From CAVSJA01 sp963728145 (GTDB taxonomy: Bacteria > Bacteroidota > Bacteroidia > Chitinophagales > Chitinophagaceae), in assembly GCA_963728145.1 (NCBI GenBank), contig CAVSJA010000003.1, positions 124,001 through 188,000 on the forward strand: 64,000 bases of DNA. The letters run 5' to 3'. Positions 22,917 to 31,074 of the stretch are shown here, piece by piece (position 1 is the stretch's first letter; every line of letters begins with the position of its first letter). The notes under the pieces were generated by a model. It was not told where the DNA came from and did not search any database. It saw nothing but the letters and a program-made list of their open reading frames with translations. The translations under genes and the position numbers were made by a program.

Positions 22917-24836
22917 ATGCGATATCTGCTTTCGGCCAGCTTTGTGCTGATCATGTCCTTATTGTCTTTTAACACAGTAAGAGATTATACAATAACCGGT
23001 AAAGTAATAGATGAAAATGGGAAACCAATTGCCGGAGCATCTGTTCAACAGAAAGGAACAACGAGTGCAACAACAACTGCAAATGATGGAACATTTTCTA
23101 TAGTTATTAAATCAACGTCGAAAGCAATTCTTGTAGTATCCTGGGTGGGCTATAATCCCCAGGAAGTAATGGTGAAACCAAATTCAGCGGCTTTGACGAT
23201 AAAACTTAAGCCAGCTTCTCAGAATCTCGAGGAAGTTGTTGTTATGGGATACGGAGCCCAAAGGAAAATGGACATGAAATCTTCTGGAGTGCCCTTAAAT
23301 CAGTTACAAGGCAGGGTTTCTGGTGTTATAGTAAATGGCAATCCGAGCTCCAGTCAGAACTATAGCCGCTATCCCGATGATTTGGATCGCGAAGGTTACG
23401 ACCGCATTGTTGAAAATCGTTTTAGGAAAGTAGCGGATGAACCCTTGTCGACTTTTTCTATTGATGTTGATGGCGCATCCATGAGTAATGTAAGAAGAAT
23501 TCTGAATGAAGGTCATCTTCCTCCCCACGGTGCAGTGCGAATTGAAGAAATGATCAACTATTTTCATTACGATTATCCTCAACCGAAAGACGAACATCCT
23601 TTTTCTATAAATACAGAAATGACTGATTGTCCCTGGAACACGAAACACAAGCTCGTGATGGTGGGATTGCAGGGATTAAAAATACCAATGGATGATCTGC
23701 CTGGTTCCAATCTTGTTTTCCTGATCGATGTGTCAGGTTCAATGGCTAGTCCGGATAAACTTCCGCTTGTCCGCCAATCAATGAAGCTTCTGGTTGACCA
23801 GCTTCGCGAATGTGATAAGGTTGCAGTCGTGGTTTATGCAGGTAGTGCGGGGCTGGTCCTTCCACCTACCGGCGGTGATCAGAAGACTACAATCAAGGAT
23901 GCCATAGATCGCCTGGAAGCGGGAGGTTCTACAGCAGGCGGTGCTGGAATTAAGCTCGCTTATAAAACTGCGGGCAATAGTTTCATTAAAGGTGGAAACA
24001 ATCGAGTTATACTTTGTACTGATGGCGACTTCAATGTTGGTGTAAGCAGCGATGATGAATTGGAGCGAATGATTGAAGAAGAAAGGAAGTCTGGAGTTTT
24101 TCTCACCGTATTGGGATACGGAACCGGAAATTACCAGGATGCCAAGATGCAAAAGCTTTCGAATAAGGGGAATGGCAATCATAGCTATATCGACAATATG
24201 GAAGAAGCGAGAAAAGTATTGGTTTCTGAGTTCGGAGGAACCATGTTCACCATTGCTAAAGACGTTAAGCTCCAGATTGAATTCAATCCCGCAAAAGTTC
24301 AGGGTTATCGTTTGATCGGTTATGAAAACCGGATGTTGAATAAAGAAGATTTCAACAATGATAAAAAAGATGCCGGTGAATTGGGAAGTGGTCATACGGT
24401 GACTGCTTTATATGAAGTCATTCCCGTTGGAGTCAAATCTGATTTTCTTGAATCAGTTGATAAATTAAAATATCAAAAGACAAAGGGTGATGTTCAGTCG
24501 AGCAATCGCGAATTAATGACCGTTAAGTTCCGCTATAAAAAGCCGGATGAGGACAAAAGTAGTTTGATCGAGCATCCTGTGATCGACCAATCGATCTCAC
24601 TCAATAAAACCTCCGACAATTTCCGTTTCGCTGCCGCGGTTGCACAATTTGGATTACTGCTCCGCAACTCCGAATTCAAACAATCCTCAAGTTATGATCA
24701 GGCATGGAAAATGGCAAAGAGCGCATTGGGCGAAGACAAAGAAGGATACCGCAGTGGATTTTTGAAATTGATAAGAACGGCGCAGGGACTTGCCGGGAAT
24801 GTGGAAGGAGATGAAGATCTAAGTAAGCAGAAATAG
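22917..24836 (+). CDS. YfbK-like von Willebrand factor A protein with CarboxypepD_reg prelude
   Basis: A 639-residue exported protein. The ATG at 22917 precedes a signal-like segment (MRYLLSASFVLIMSLLSF); an in-frame GTG at 22884 is less likely. Order: CarboxypepD_reg-like domain (about 22-105, ITGKVIDENGKPIAGASV) ending in the SusC-like EEVVVMGYGAQRK; YfbK N-domain (about 165-250, DEPLSTFSIDVDGASMSNVRRIL); vWA domain with the MIDAS motif DVSGSMASP at about 268-276; C-terminal DUF3520-like region. Function unknown; vWA proteins bind partner proteins through the metal site. It is divergent from the sigma factor and upstream of the prenyltransferase-repeat gene. Confidence 0.88.
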   Translation: MRYLLSASFVLIMSLLSFNTVRDYTITGKVIDENGKPIAGASVQQKGTTSATTTANDGTFSIVIKSTSKAILVVSWVGYNPQEVMVKPNSAALTIKLKPASQNLEEVVVMGYGAQRKMDMKSSGVPLNQLQGRVSGVIVNGNPSSSQNYSRYPDDLDREGYDRIVENRFRKVADEPLSTFSIDVDGASMSNVRRILNEGHLPPHGAVRIEEMINYFHYDYPQPKDEHPFSINTEMTDCPWNTKHKLVMVGLQGLKIPMDDLPGSNLVFLIDVSGSMASPDKLPLVRQSMKLLVDQLRECDKVAVVVYAGSAGLVLPPTGGDQKTTIKDAIDRLEAGGSTAGGAGIKLAYKTAGNSFIKGGNNRVILCTDGDFNVGVSSDDELERMIEEERKSGVFLTVLGYGTGNYQDAKMQKLSNKGNGNHSYIDNMEEARKVLVSEFGGTMFTIAKDVKLQIEFNPAKVQGYRLIGYENRMLNKEDFNNDKKDAGELGSGHTVTALYEVIPVGVKSDFLESVDKLKYQKTKGDVQSSNRELMTVKFRYKKPDEDKSSLIEHPVIDQSISLNKTSDNFRFAAAVAQFGLLLRNSEFKQSSSYDQAWKMAKSALGEDKEGYRSGFLKLIRTAQGLAGNVEGDEDLSKQK

Positions 24837-24876
24837 AATATCGTAATCATCTTTTAAATCATACAATTTGTTCGCC

Positions 24877-26191
24877 ATGAAAAAAAACAATCTTATCCTG
24901 TTGGCGCTGTTTGCAACAGCTGCCGGGATTGCGTTATTCGGATTTACGAATAAACCAGAGAAAAAGAAAAAAGAAGTAAGCAATCAGCCATGTAAAAGAA
25001 GAAAAAGCCTGCGTCTTCCGCACTTTATTGGGGATTCAAAAATTTGATGCATCAAAAGTTACCTATGATGCAGGAACATTAGACAAAGCCCTTGAAAGTG
25101 GTGTAAGCTGGTTATTGAAAGCCCAGCAAATGAATGGAGGTTGGGGTGCAGGAAGCCATAGCTCTCAGCATGTCCGCGACCCTCATGGTGTGCCGGCCGA
25201 TCCTGCGTCCACATCCCTTTCTGCAATGGCATTATTGAGGACGGATGCCAAACCTTTCCAGGGAAAATATGCAGATGCATTGAAGAAAGCAGTAAACTTT
25301 TTAGTAAATGCCGTTGAACACGCTCCGTCTCAGTCCATTAATATTACCGACCTCACTAACACCCAGCCACAGTCGAAATTGGGAAAGAATATCGACGTGA
25401 TTCTCACCGCACAATTCTTTACCAATGCGCTTCATCATGTAGGTAAGGATGTGGAGTTGAAGAAGAAAATGGAGCAGGCATTGGAAAAATGTGTTGCTAA
25501 GATCCAGAAAGGACAAAATGCAGATGGAAGCTTTAAAGATGGGGGATGGGCGCCGGTCTTACAATCAGCATTAGCAAACAATGCGCTTGAGAGTGCGAAA
25601 GGTTCGGGTTATAAAGTGGATGATAAGGTTTTGCAAAAATCCAGGGATTATCAGAAAAAGAACTTTGACGTTAAGTCAAACTCTGCTGCAACCAGTGATG
25701 GAGCAGGAGTGATGTTGTATTCCATTTCCGGCAGCACGCGCGCCAGTGCACAAGAAGCAAAACAGGCGACTGACAAGATTGAAAAAGCAAAGAAAGAAGG
25801 AAAACTGAAACCAGATGCTAAAGTAACAGAAGAGAACCTGGTTGTCGCGGGTTACAGTACTGTTGAAGCAGAGAAATATGCAACAGCATACAATATCAAC
25901 AAAGCTGCAGCGAAAAGAGCACAGGAAAATGATGTGATGTCTGGTTTCGGAAGTAATGGTGGAGAAGAATTCCTGAGCTACCTGATGACTGGTGAATCAT
26001 TGATCATAAGCGGAGGAAATGATTGGAAGAAATGGTATGAGAAGATGAGTGCAAGGTTAACCCAGGTTCAAAATCAGGATGGAAGCTGGAGCGGACACCA
26101 TTGTATTACGAGCCCGGTGTTTTGTACGGCAACTTGTTTATTAGTGTTGTCGATTGATAAGGATATTGATTTTTTGATAAAGCTTAAGTAA
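24877..26191 (+). pseudogene. Prenyltransferase/squalene-cyclase-repeat protein, frameshifted near its N-terminus
   Basis: The ATG at 24877 opens a signal peptide (MKKNNLILLALFATAAGIALFGF) and a Lys-rich stretch. The frame should shift by one base at about 24991, after QP: frame 2 continues VKEEKACVFRTLLGIQKFDASKV and runs to the stop at 26191, whereas frame 1 ends at 25046. An extra T at 24991 explains it. The main part (about 390 residues) has repeats of the alpha-alpha toroid kind: SWLLKAQQMNGGWG, QNADGSFKDGGW and QNQDGSWSGH. These resemble terpene-cyclase or prenyltransferase QW repeats, but no catalytic DxDD motif is seen, so enzymatic activity is doubtful. A 41-base gap to the vWA gene suggests cotranscription. 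Confidence 0.75.
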
Positions 26192-26208
26192 ACTCTTTCC
26201 TTATTGGT

Positions 26209-26246
26209 AACCCCGTCAGCCCGCCTGAGGCGGAGCTGACGGGGTT
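26209..26246. repeat. Perfect palindromic hairpin without T-tract
   Basis: AACCCCGTCAGC and its exact complement GCTGACGGGGTT flank an inner CCGCC-TGA-GGCGG hairpin. It lies just after the prenyltransferase-repeat gene, so it may stop or protect transcripts, but there is no U-run. Confidence 0.75.
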
Positions 26247-26355
26247 ATCAACAATCGAAATTTAGAAATCCTTAACGTTATCAATAAACGAAATCGACTG
26301 TTTGTGAAGTTAGCGGTCAGATACCTTCACCTTTCTTCGCATACACCCTACTGCT

Positions 26356-27435
26356 ATGTCGAAATCCATCAAGCTCAGCATTCCCGAGCCTTGCCACGAA
26401 GGCTGGGATAATATGACTCCGAATGCAAAAGGAAGATTTTGTCAATCCTGTCAAAAGACAGTGGTTGATTTCAGCCTGATGAGTGATCAACAGATCATCG
26501 ATTACATTGCTAAAGCAAGTACAAATACCTGTGGGCATTTTTACAGGGATCAACTGGATCGCTCACTCGTTGAGGAACCAGAGCTTAAAAAGAGTTGGTG
26601 GCGGAGAGGATGGAATGTAGTCGCAGCAAGTTTGCTATTAAGCACAGCCTCCTATGCCCAGGGTAGTGTTAGAAAGAAAGCGAAGACCCATACGAAATCA
26701 ATGGATATTAAGCCAGAGGATTATCAAAGTCCAATTGACGGAGATATTGCACTGATGATGTTTGATCTTGTAGGTATCGTACAGGATTCCGAAACGCTTA
26801 TGCCAATTGAAGGAGTAACTGTGACCCTTGAAGGTAAAAAAACTGCAGTGGTTACTGATGCGAGGGGCGTTTTTAAATCAATGCCACTTTCGATAATCAA
26901 TGTGAGCTATTTGAATTTTTCTGCCATCGGTTATAAAACAGCGAAAGTACCGGTAAGTTATTTGGATAGAAAGGGACCAGAAGCTCCCACGATTTATCTC
27001 GATAAGGAGTTTCAGGAAATGGATACAGTAGTGGTAACCGCTGAAGTATCAAGAAAGGTATCATACTCAACAACCGGGTTCACAGTAACACGATGTGCCG
27101 AAGAACTTACTTTGTTTGACAAGCTCGTTTCAAATCCATTGGTAAGAAAAATTGTTGATACATTCTCCAGTTCAAGTGTAAAGATCTATCCAAATCCTGC
27201 TATTGCAGGTAGCATTCTCAATATTCTGCTGGATTTTTCAGAAAAGGGGCCTTATAAACTTGAGCTTTTCAATGCAATCGGGCAATTGGTACAACTAAGG
27301 GAAATTGATATTGTAAAAGATCAGCAGGTAGTAACTATTCCACTTGAAAAAAATATTGCAAAAGGAATGTATATCGTCCGAATAAATCATCAGGAATCAA
27401 AGAAGCGTTATACGAAGAAGGTTGTGGTGAATTGA
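26356..27435 (+). CDS. Cys-cluster protein with internal export signal, CarboxypepD_reg and T9SS-type C-terminal domain
   Basis: A 359-residue protein. Residues 1-62 form a Cys/His cluster (Cys13, His14, Cys29-x2-Cys32, Cys59, His61) in a segment almost identical in layout to the paralogue at 27709. Residues 82-102 (WWRRGWNVVAASLLLSTASYAQ region) look exactly like a signal peptide, but lie internally. Then follow a CarboxypepD_reg-like domain (about 140-225), the phrase MDTVVVTAEVSRK, and a C-terminal sorting-like domain (IYPNPAIAGSILNILLDF to the end). Inference: the Cys domain stays in the cytosol while the rest crosses the membrane. Start confirmed by alignment with the paralogue. Function unknown. 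Confidence 0.8.
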   Translation: MSKSIKLSIPEPCHEGWDNMTPNAKGRFCQSCQKTVVDFSLMSDQQIIDYIAKASTNTCGHFYRDQLDRSLVEEPELKKSWWRRGWNVVAASLLLSTASYAQGSVRKKAKTHTKSMDIKPEDYQSPIDGDIALMMFDLVGIVQDSETLMPIEGVTVTLEGKKTAVVTDARGVFKSMPLSIINVSYLNFSAIGYKTAKVPVSYLDRKGPEAPTIYLDKEFQEMDTVVVTAEVSRKVSYSTTGFTVTRCAEELTLFDKLVSNPLVRKIVDTFSSSSVKIYPNPAIAGSILNILLDFSEKGPYKLELFNAIGQLVQLREIDIVKDQQVVTIPLEKNIAKGMYIVRINHQESKKRYTKKVVVN

Positions 27436-27445
27436 TTTTGCGGAG

Positions 27446-27663
27446 GTGGCTCCGAACCCGCTGGATCGTGGTTCCGAACCCTAAAGAGGCAACTTCGCAA
27501 GGCATCAGAAAGCTTACAGGGTTCGGAACCCTATATCGGGGACTTCTCCTTTAGGGTTCCGAACCCTGCGAGAGCCTGATTAGTTTTGAAGATCCATCTT
27601 TAGGGTTCGGAACCTGCGAGAGCCTGATTAGTTTGCAAGATGCATCATTAGGGTTCGGAACCT
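27446..27663. repeat. Array 1 of AGGGTTCSGAACCCT palindromes
   Basis: Six copies of a 13-15-base palindrome: imperfect at 27446-27458, then 27470-27480, 27518-27532, 27553-27567, 27602-27615 and 27650-27663. The centre alternates CC and CG/GG. The spacer GCGAGAGCCTGATTAG (27568 and 27616 onward) is itself duplicated. The array follows directly on the first Cys-cluster gene. Confidence 0.92.
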
Positions 27664-27708
27664 TATGCAATTCTAATTTTTCTGCGTCTAAATTAAAATA
27701 TAACTGCA

Positions 27709-28698
27709 ATGGATAAGTCAATTCGCGTGCAGGTGAAAGAGCCATGCCATGAAAACTGGCAGAATATGACAGCAAATGAGAAAGGAAGATTTTGTGCATC
27801 TTGTCAGAAAACGGTTGTGGACTTCACTTTAATGAATGATCGCCAAATTCTGGATCATCTTTCTAAAGCAAGCGGCAGCACATGCGGAAGATTTGCAAAT
27901 GATCAATTGGATAGAGAATTGTCTGCCGAAGTTGTTAAATCAAAATCGAGATGGGCATATCTCCTCAATTTGCTCATTCCTGTGTTCTTCACGAACTCCG
28001 GAAATCCTACAAAAGGCGAACATTCCATCGCAAACTCAAATTCAGTCGAACGCGCGGATGTTAGTAGTAAGAATTCTGGAGTAGTGGGCATGTTATATAC
28101 TGAAACGTATTATCCGGCAGATACCTTGGGGACGGTTGCTATTTCTCGGGAAGTTTGCGACTTACAACTGCCCCCTGAGAAAGGATTAGCCGAGATAAAG
28201 ATTGATACAATCATCAATGAAGAAATAGCACGCGATTCCATGGTCAAATTCATACCGCCGGTACTTGCATTCGATGATACAACCGGGATTATTCCCGATG
28301 TTAAATTGCCAGTGCCACAAGAAGAAAAATGTTCAATTGGTATTTTGGGAGGGATTGGGTATAAGGTAGAAGTCCTAGTGGACAATCCTATCAAAGAATT
28401 CATTAAGGACACACTTGTCACCATCGGATTGAAAAAATTGATTAAGGCCTATCCCAACCCGGTTATTGCAGGACAATCAGTAACCATCGATTTTTCGCCC
28501 AGGACGCTTGGTACATACAATCTTGATCTTTTCGATTTGAATGGTAGAAAGTTGTATTCCCGCCAGGTAAATATGGTTTTTGCAAAACAAAGTTTTCAGA
28601 TACCAACAATTTCAAGTTGGTCAAAAGGAACTTATATCATTCGAATTAGTGGTGAAGGAAAGGATAATGTTCAAAATGTGAAAGTGATGGTGAGGTAA
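27709..28698 (+). CDS. Second Cys-cluster protein with membrane segment and T9SS-type C-terminal domain
   Basis: A 329-residue paralogue of the upstream gene. The first 70 residues are closely similar (EPCHENWQNMTANEKGRF with Cys13, His14, Cys29, Cys32, Cys59). A hydrophobic segment lies at 81-97 (RWAYLLNLLIPVFFTNSG). The middle has diverged and lacks an evident CarboxypepD_reg domain. The end (AYPNPVIAGQSVTIDFSPRTLGTYNLDLF...) is again a sorting-like domain. It lies 1,353 bases after the start of its paralogue, and both are followed by homologous palindrome arrays, so gene plus array appear duplicated together. Function unknown. Confidence 0.8.
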   Translation: MDKSIRVQVKEPCHENWQNMTANEKGRFCASCQKTVVDFTLMNDRQILDHLSKASGSTCGRFANDQLDRELSAEVVKSKSRWAYLLNLLIPVFFTNSGNPTKGEHSIANSNSVERADVSSKNSGVVGMLYTETYYPADTLGTVAISREVCDLQLPPEKGLAEIKIDTIINEEIARDSMVKFIPPVLAFDDTTGIIPDVKLPVPQEEKCSIGILGGIGYKVEVLVDNPIKEFIKDTLVTIGLKKLIKAYPNPVIAGQSVTIDFSPRTLGTYNLDLFDLNGRKLYSRQVNMVFAKQSFQIPTISSWSKGTYIIRISGEGKDNVQNVKVMVR

Positions 28699-28708
28699 TT
28701 CCGTCTTT

Positions 28709-28903
28709 AGGGTTCCGAAACCTATTGAAGTGTGGTTCCGAACCCTAAAGGGGAAACTTCCCAAGTCATCAGGAAAATCACAGGGTTCGGAACCCTAAAT
28801 CGGGGTTCCGTCTTTAGGGTTCCGAACCTTACGACTTGTCTGATTTGTTGGTAAGATACCTCTTTAAGGTTCGGAACCTCGCTACGAGTTGGTGTTCGGA
28901 ACC
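28709..28903. repeat. Array 2 of AGGGTTCSGAACCCT palindromes, entering xerD
   Basis: Copies at 28709-28723, 28734-28744, 28782-28796, 28816-28829, 28866-28879 and 28890-28903, the last being inside the xerD reading frame. The spacer before the third copy (AAGTCATCAGGAAAATCACA) matches that of array 1 (AAGGCATCAGAAAGCTTACA), so the two arrays are homologous. Confidence 0.92.
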
Positions 28904-29829
28904 ACGCTATGACTCCCGACTCCAGACTGATTCTTAAACGCCGGATGAAACCTATTCAACGTATCTCTCAAAAACTCGCGATCGAGATGCGTGTATATTT
29001 CAGTGGTAGTAATACTTTCATGTCCCAACATCTCCTGCACAGCACGTAGATCAGCGCCGCCTTCAATGAGATGCGTTGCAAAGGAATGACGGAAGGTATG
29101 CGGTGAGATATTCTTGCTGATATTTGTTTTCTTCACCAGGTCTTTTAATAATAAGAAGATCATTACGCGACTGAGCTTCGTTCCCCTTTTGTTGAGAAAT
29201 AGTATGTCCTCATGGCCCGGTACGACAATGATATGTAGACGAATATTGTCGAGATATATCTTAATATGCTTGATCGCCGATTTTCCTATCGGAACCAATC
29301 TTTCTTTATCTCCTTTTCCTAATACCCGGATAAAACCAACGTCGAGATAGAGTTGGGAGATCTTTAAGTTGACTACCTCAGTCACGCGCAAACCGCAACT
29401 ATACATAACTTCCAGTATTGCCTTATTCCTGGTTCCTTCTGGTTTGCTCAGATCAATTTGCGAGATGATCAATTCGATCTCCTCAAAATTCAATACATCA
29501 GGAAGTGTTCTCTTGAGCTTTGGCGTTTCAAGCAAGGTAGCCGGATCGCTTTGTACGATCTTTTCAATTAAACAATATTTATAAAAGGAACGGATACCCG
29601 AAATTATTCTTGCCTGAGATGTAGGACTTAATCCCAGTTCACCTATCCAGGTAATAAAATATTGCAGGTCTAAAAGCTCAATTTCCGAGGGTGACTTCAA
29701 TTGACTTTTATGCTGGAGAAATTGAGTGAATTTTTCAATGTCACGCAGGTAAGCTTCGGTTGAATTTTCCGCGAGGGATTTTTCGAGTTGAAGCCAGGCT
29801 TTATATCCCTTTTTATAAGGCTCCCACAT
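28882..29829 (-). CDS. xerD: Tyrosine recombinase XerD
   Basis: A 315-residue site-specific recombinase that resolves chromosome dimers at dif with XerC and FtsK. The N-terminal SAM-like core-binding domain spans about 1-95. The catalytic domain has all six key residues: Arg148 (GLRVTEV), Lys172 (GKGDKERLVP), His244 and Arg247 (PHTFRHSFATHL), His270 (LGHESI) and Tyr279 (IYTHLD). Size and sequence fit housekeeping XerD and not an integron integrase. Its last residues (SVVPNTNS) are encoded by the neighbouring palindrome array, extending the C-terminus past the usual end (RFHPAF). An ftsK-like gene lies at the window start. Confidence 0.92.
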   Translation of the reverse strand: MWEPYKKGYKAWLQLEKSLAENSTEAYLRDIEKFTQFLQHKSQLKSPSEIELLDLQYFITWIGELGLSPTSQARIISGIRSFYKYCLIEKIVQSDPATLLETPKLKRTLPDVLNFEEIELIISQIDLSKPEGTRNKAILEVMYSCGLRVTEVVNLKISQLYLDVGFIRVLGKGDKERLVPIGKSAIKHIKIYLDNIRLHIIVVPGHEDILFLNKRGTKLSRVMIFLLLKDLVKKTNISKNISPHTFRHSFATHLIEGGADLRAVQEMLGHESITTTEIYTHLDREFLRDTLNRFHPAFKNQSGVGSHSVVPNTNS

Positions 29830-29929
29830 ATATTATACAAAAAAAAGTTTGTTTCACCAGATTGAAAAATTTTCTTTGCCTAAACAATTCATTTAACTGA
29901 TTTTTGCGCTTTAAATCGAGGAAAGAGCA

Positions 29930-30394
29930 ATGCCGCGTATAAAACTTATCCATTTCCACAAGAAAGTACTTAAATACCGATCTGTTTTCAGGAGATTCCT
30001 TACCCGACTGGAAAAGAATCCCCCGCCCGGCCTTGACAAACTAGCGGCCGAGGCAGACCGAAACCTTTGGAAGGAGGTGGATTGCCTTAGTTGCGCCAAT
30101 TGCTGCAAGACCATGTCCCCGACTTTTAGTCCCGCAGATATTCGTCGTATTTCCCATTACCTGGGAATCAAAAAAAAGGATTTTATTGAAAAATGGCTGC
30201 ATAAAGACCATGACGGCGACTGGATCAATAAATCACTTCCCTGCCAGTTCCTGGATCTTAAAACTAATATGTGCAGGGTCTACGATGTAAGACCCAAGGA
30301 TTGCGCTGGCTTCCCCCACCACAACAAAAGAAAGATGGTGGATTATATGCATGTGTTCAAACAGAATATTGAGCTTGTGCCCGGCGACATTTAA
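29930..30394 (+). CDS. YkgJ family cysteine-cluster protein
   Basis: A 154-residue cytosolic protein. The family pattern of cysteines is clear: CLSCANCC (about 51-58), then PCQFLD, MCRVYDVRPKDCAGFPHH. These probably bind a zinc ion or iron-sulfur cluster. The physiological role of the family is not known. It is divergent from xerD by 100 bases and starts with MPRIKLIHFHKKVLKYRSVF, a common Bacteroidota N-terminus. Confidence 0.85.
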   Translation: MPRIKLIHFHKKVLKYRSVFRRFLTRLEKNPPPGLDKLAAEADRNLWKEVDCLSCANCCKTMSPTFSPADIRRISHYLGIKKKDFIEKWLHKDHDGDWINKSLPCQFLDLKTNMCRVYDVRPKDCAGFPHHNKRKMVDYMHVFKQNIELVPGDI

Positions 30395-30414
30395 GATGGT
30401 GGAGAAGATGAAGG

Positions 30415-30605
30415 AGTCAATGGTGAATGGTGAATGGTGAATCGGCAATGGGCGATGAGGAATTGAATATTGATTTGAATACTTGATTGTTGATTATTGA
30501 TTACTGACCGTTGATCCTTGCCGGGTGAAAATTGAGCTTGAGCGTTGATTGATGAGACTTGATTTGAGAATTGATTATTGAATATTGATTATTGATTATT
30601 GGCGT
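30415..30605. repeat. Mixed word repeats GAATGGT and ATTGATTATTG
   Basis: Three GAATGGT units (from about 30421) are followed by GGCAATGGGCGATG and then several ATTGATTATTG/ATTGAATATTG words up to 30600. No complementary arm is evident. It fills the gap between two convergent genes. Confidence 0.65.
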
Positions 30606-30667
30606 GTCGAATAGTACGAATCTAAAAAGGTCTCAAGACTCTTGCCCTTTGCGTTTTGCCTCCCGAC

Positions 30668-31045
30668 TTAGTAGAGATAAACATCCTCAATAAAATAGTA
30701 CTCCGGCTCGGTATCGTCAAATAGTGTTACGCATAACACGTCGTATTGAACTTGAGGGATGGTATCTGGTGCGTGCGGGATCGGATGCCGTTCCATGTAT
30801 TCCTCGGCTGCGGTCATCAGGTCATTGATCTTTTTATCGGTTACATCATCTTCGGGATCTCCAAAAAGGTCCGAAGTACGCGTCTTTACTTCAATAAAGT
30901 GAAGAGTCTCATCATAGTCGGCAATGATATCTATTTCATAGTAAGAATATCTCCAATTTCTATGCAATATGTTGAAGCCCTTTTTCCGAAGCCAATCCGC
31001 TGCCAGTAATTCTCCTTTTTCGCCAATTTCATTATGCCGTGCCAT
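30668..31045 (-). CDS. YraN family protein (UPF0102, endonuclease-like fold)
   Basis: A 125-residue protein matching the family's usual length. Family blocks: GEKGELLAADWLRKKGFNILHRNWR, EIDIIADYDETLHFIEVKTRTSDLFGDPEDDVTDKK, which carries the Asp..Glu-x-Lys layout of restriction-endonuclease-like nucleases. In vivo role unknown. It is divergent from manA with 29 bases between starts. Confidence 0.92.
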   Translation of the reverse strand: MARHNEIGEKGELLAADWLRKKGFNILHRNWRYSYYEIDIIADYDETLHFIEVKTRTSDLFGDPEDDVTDKKINDLMTAAEEYMERHPIPHAPDTIPQVQYDVLCVTLFDDTEPEYYFIEDVYLY

Positions 31046-31074
31046 AAAGTTTGTATTATTGCCATTCTATAATA

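Noticed and set aside
23304..24395. Long reverse-strand frames inside the vWA gene
   Set aside because: Shadow frames; the forward frame has a MIDAS motif and known domains throughout.
27446..28903. CRISPR array
   Set aside because: The repeated unit is only 13-15 bp and fully palindromic, spacers vary in length and some are duplicated, the arrays follow genes one by one, and no cas gene is present.
26356..29829. Integron with attC sites
   Set aside because: The recombinase is housekeeping XerD without the integron-integrase insertion, and the palindromes do not show the attC core GTTRRRY/RYYYAAC pairs.
30415..30605. Hairpin of the word-repeat class
   Set aside because: The words are present in only one orientation, so it was listed as a simple repeat and not counted with the hairpins.
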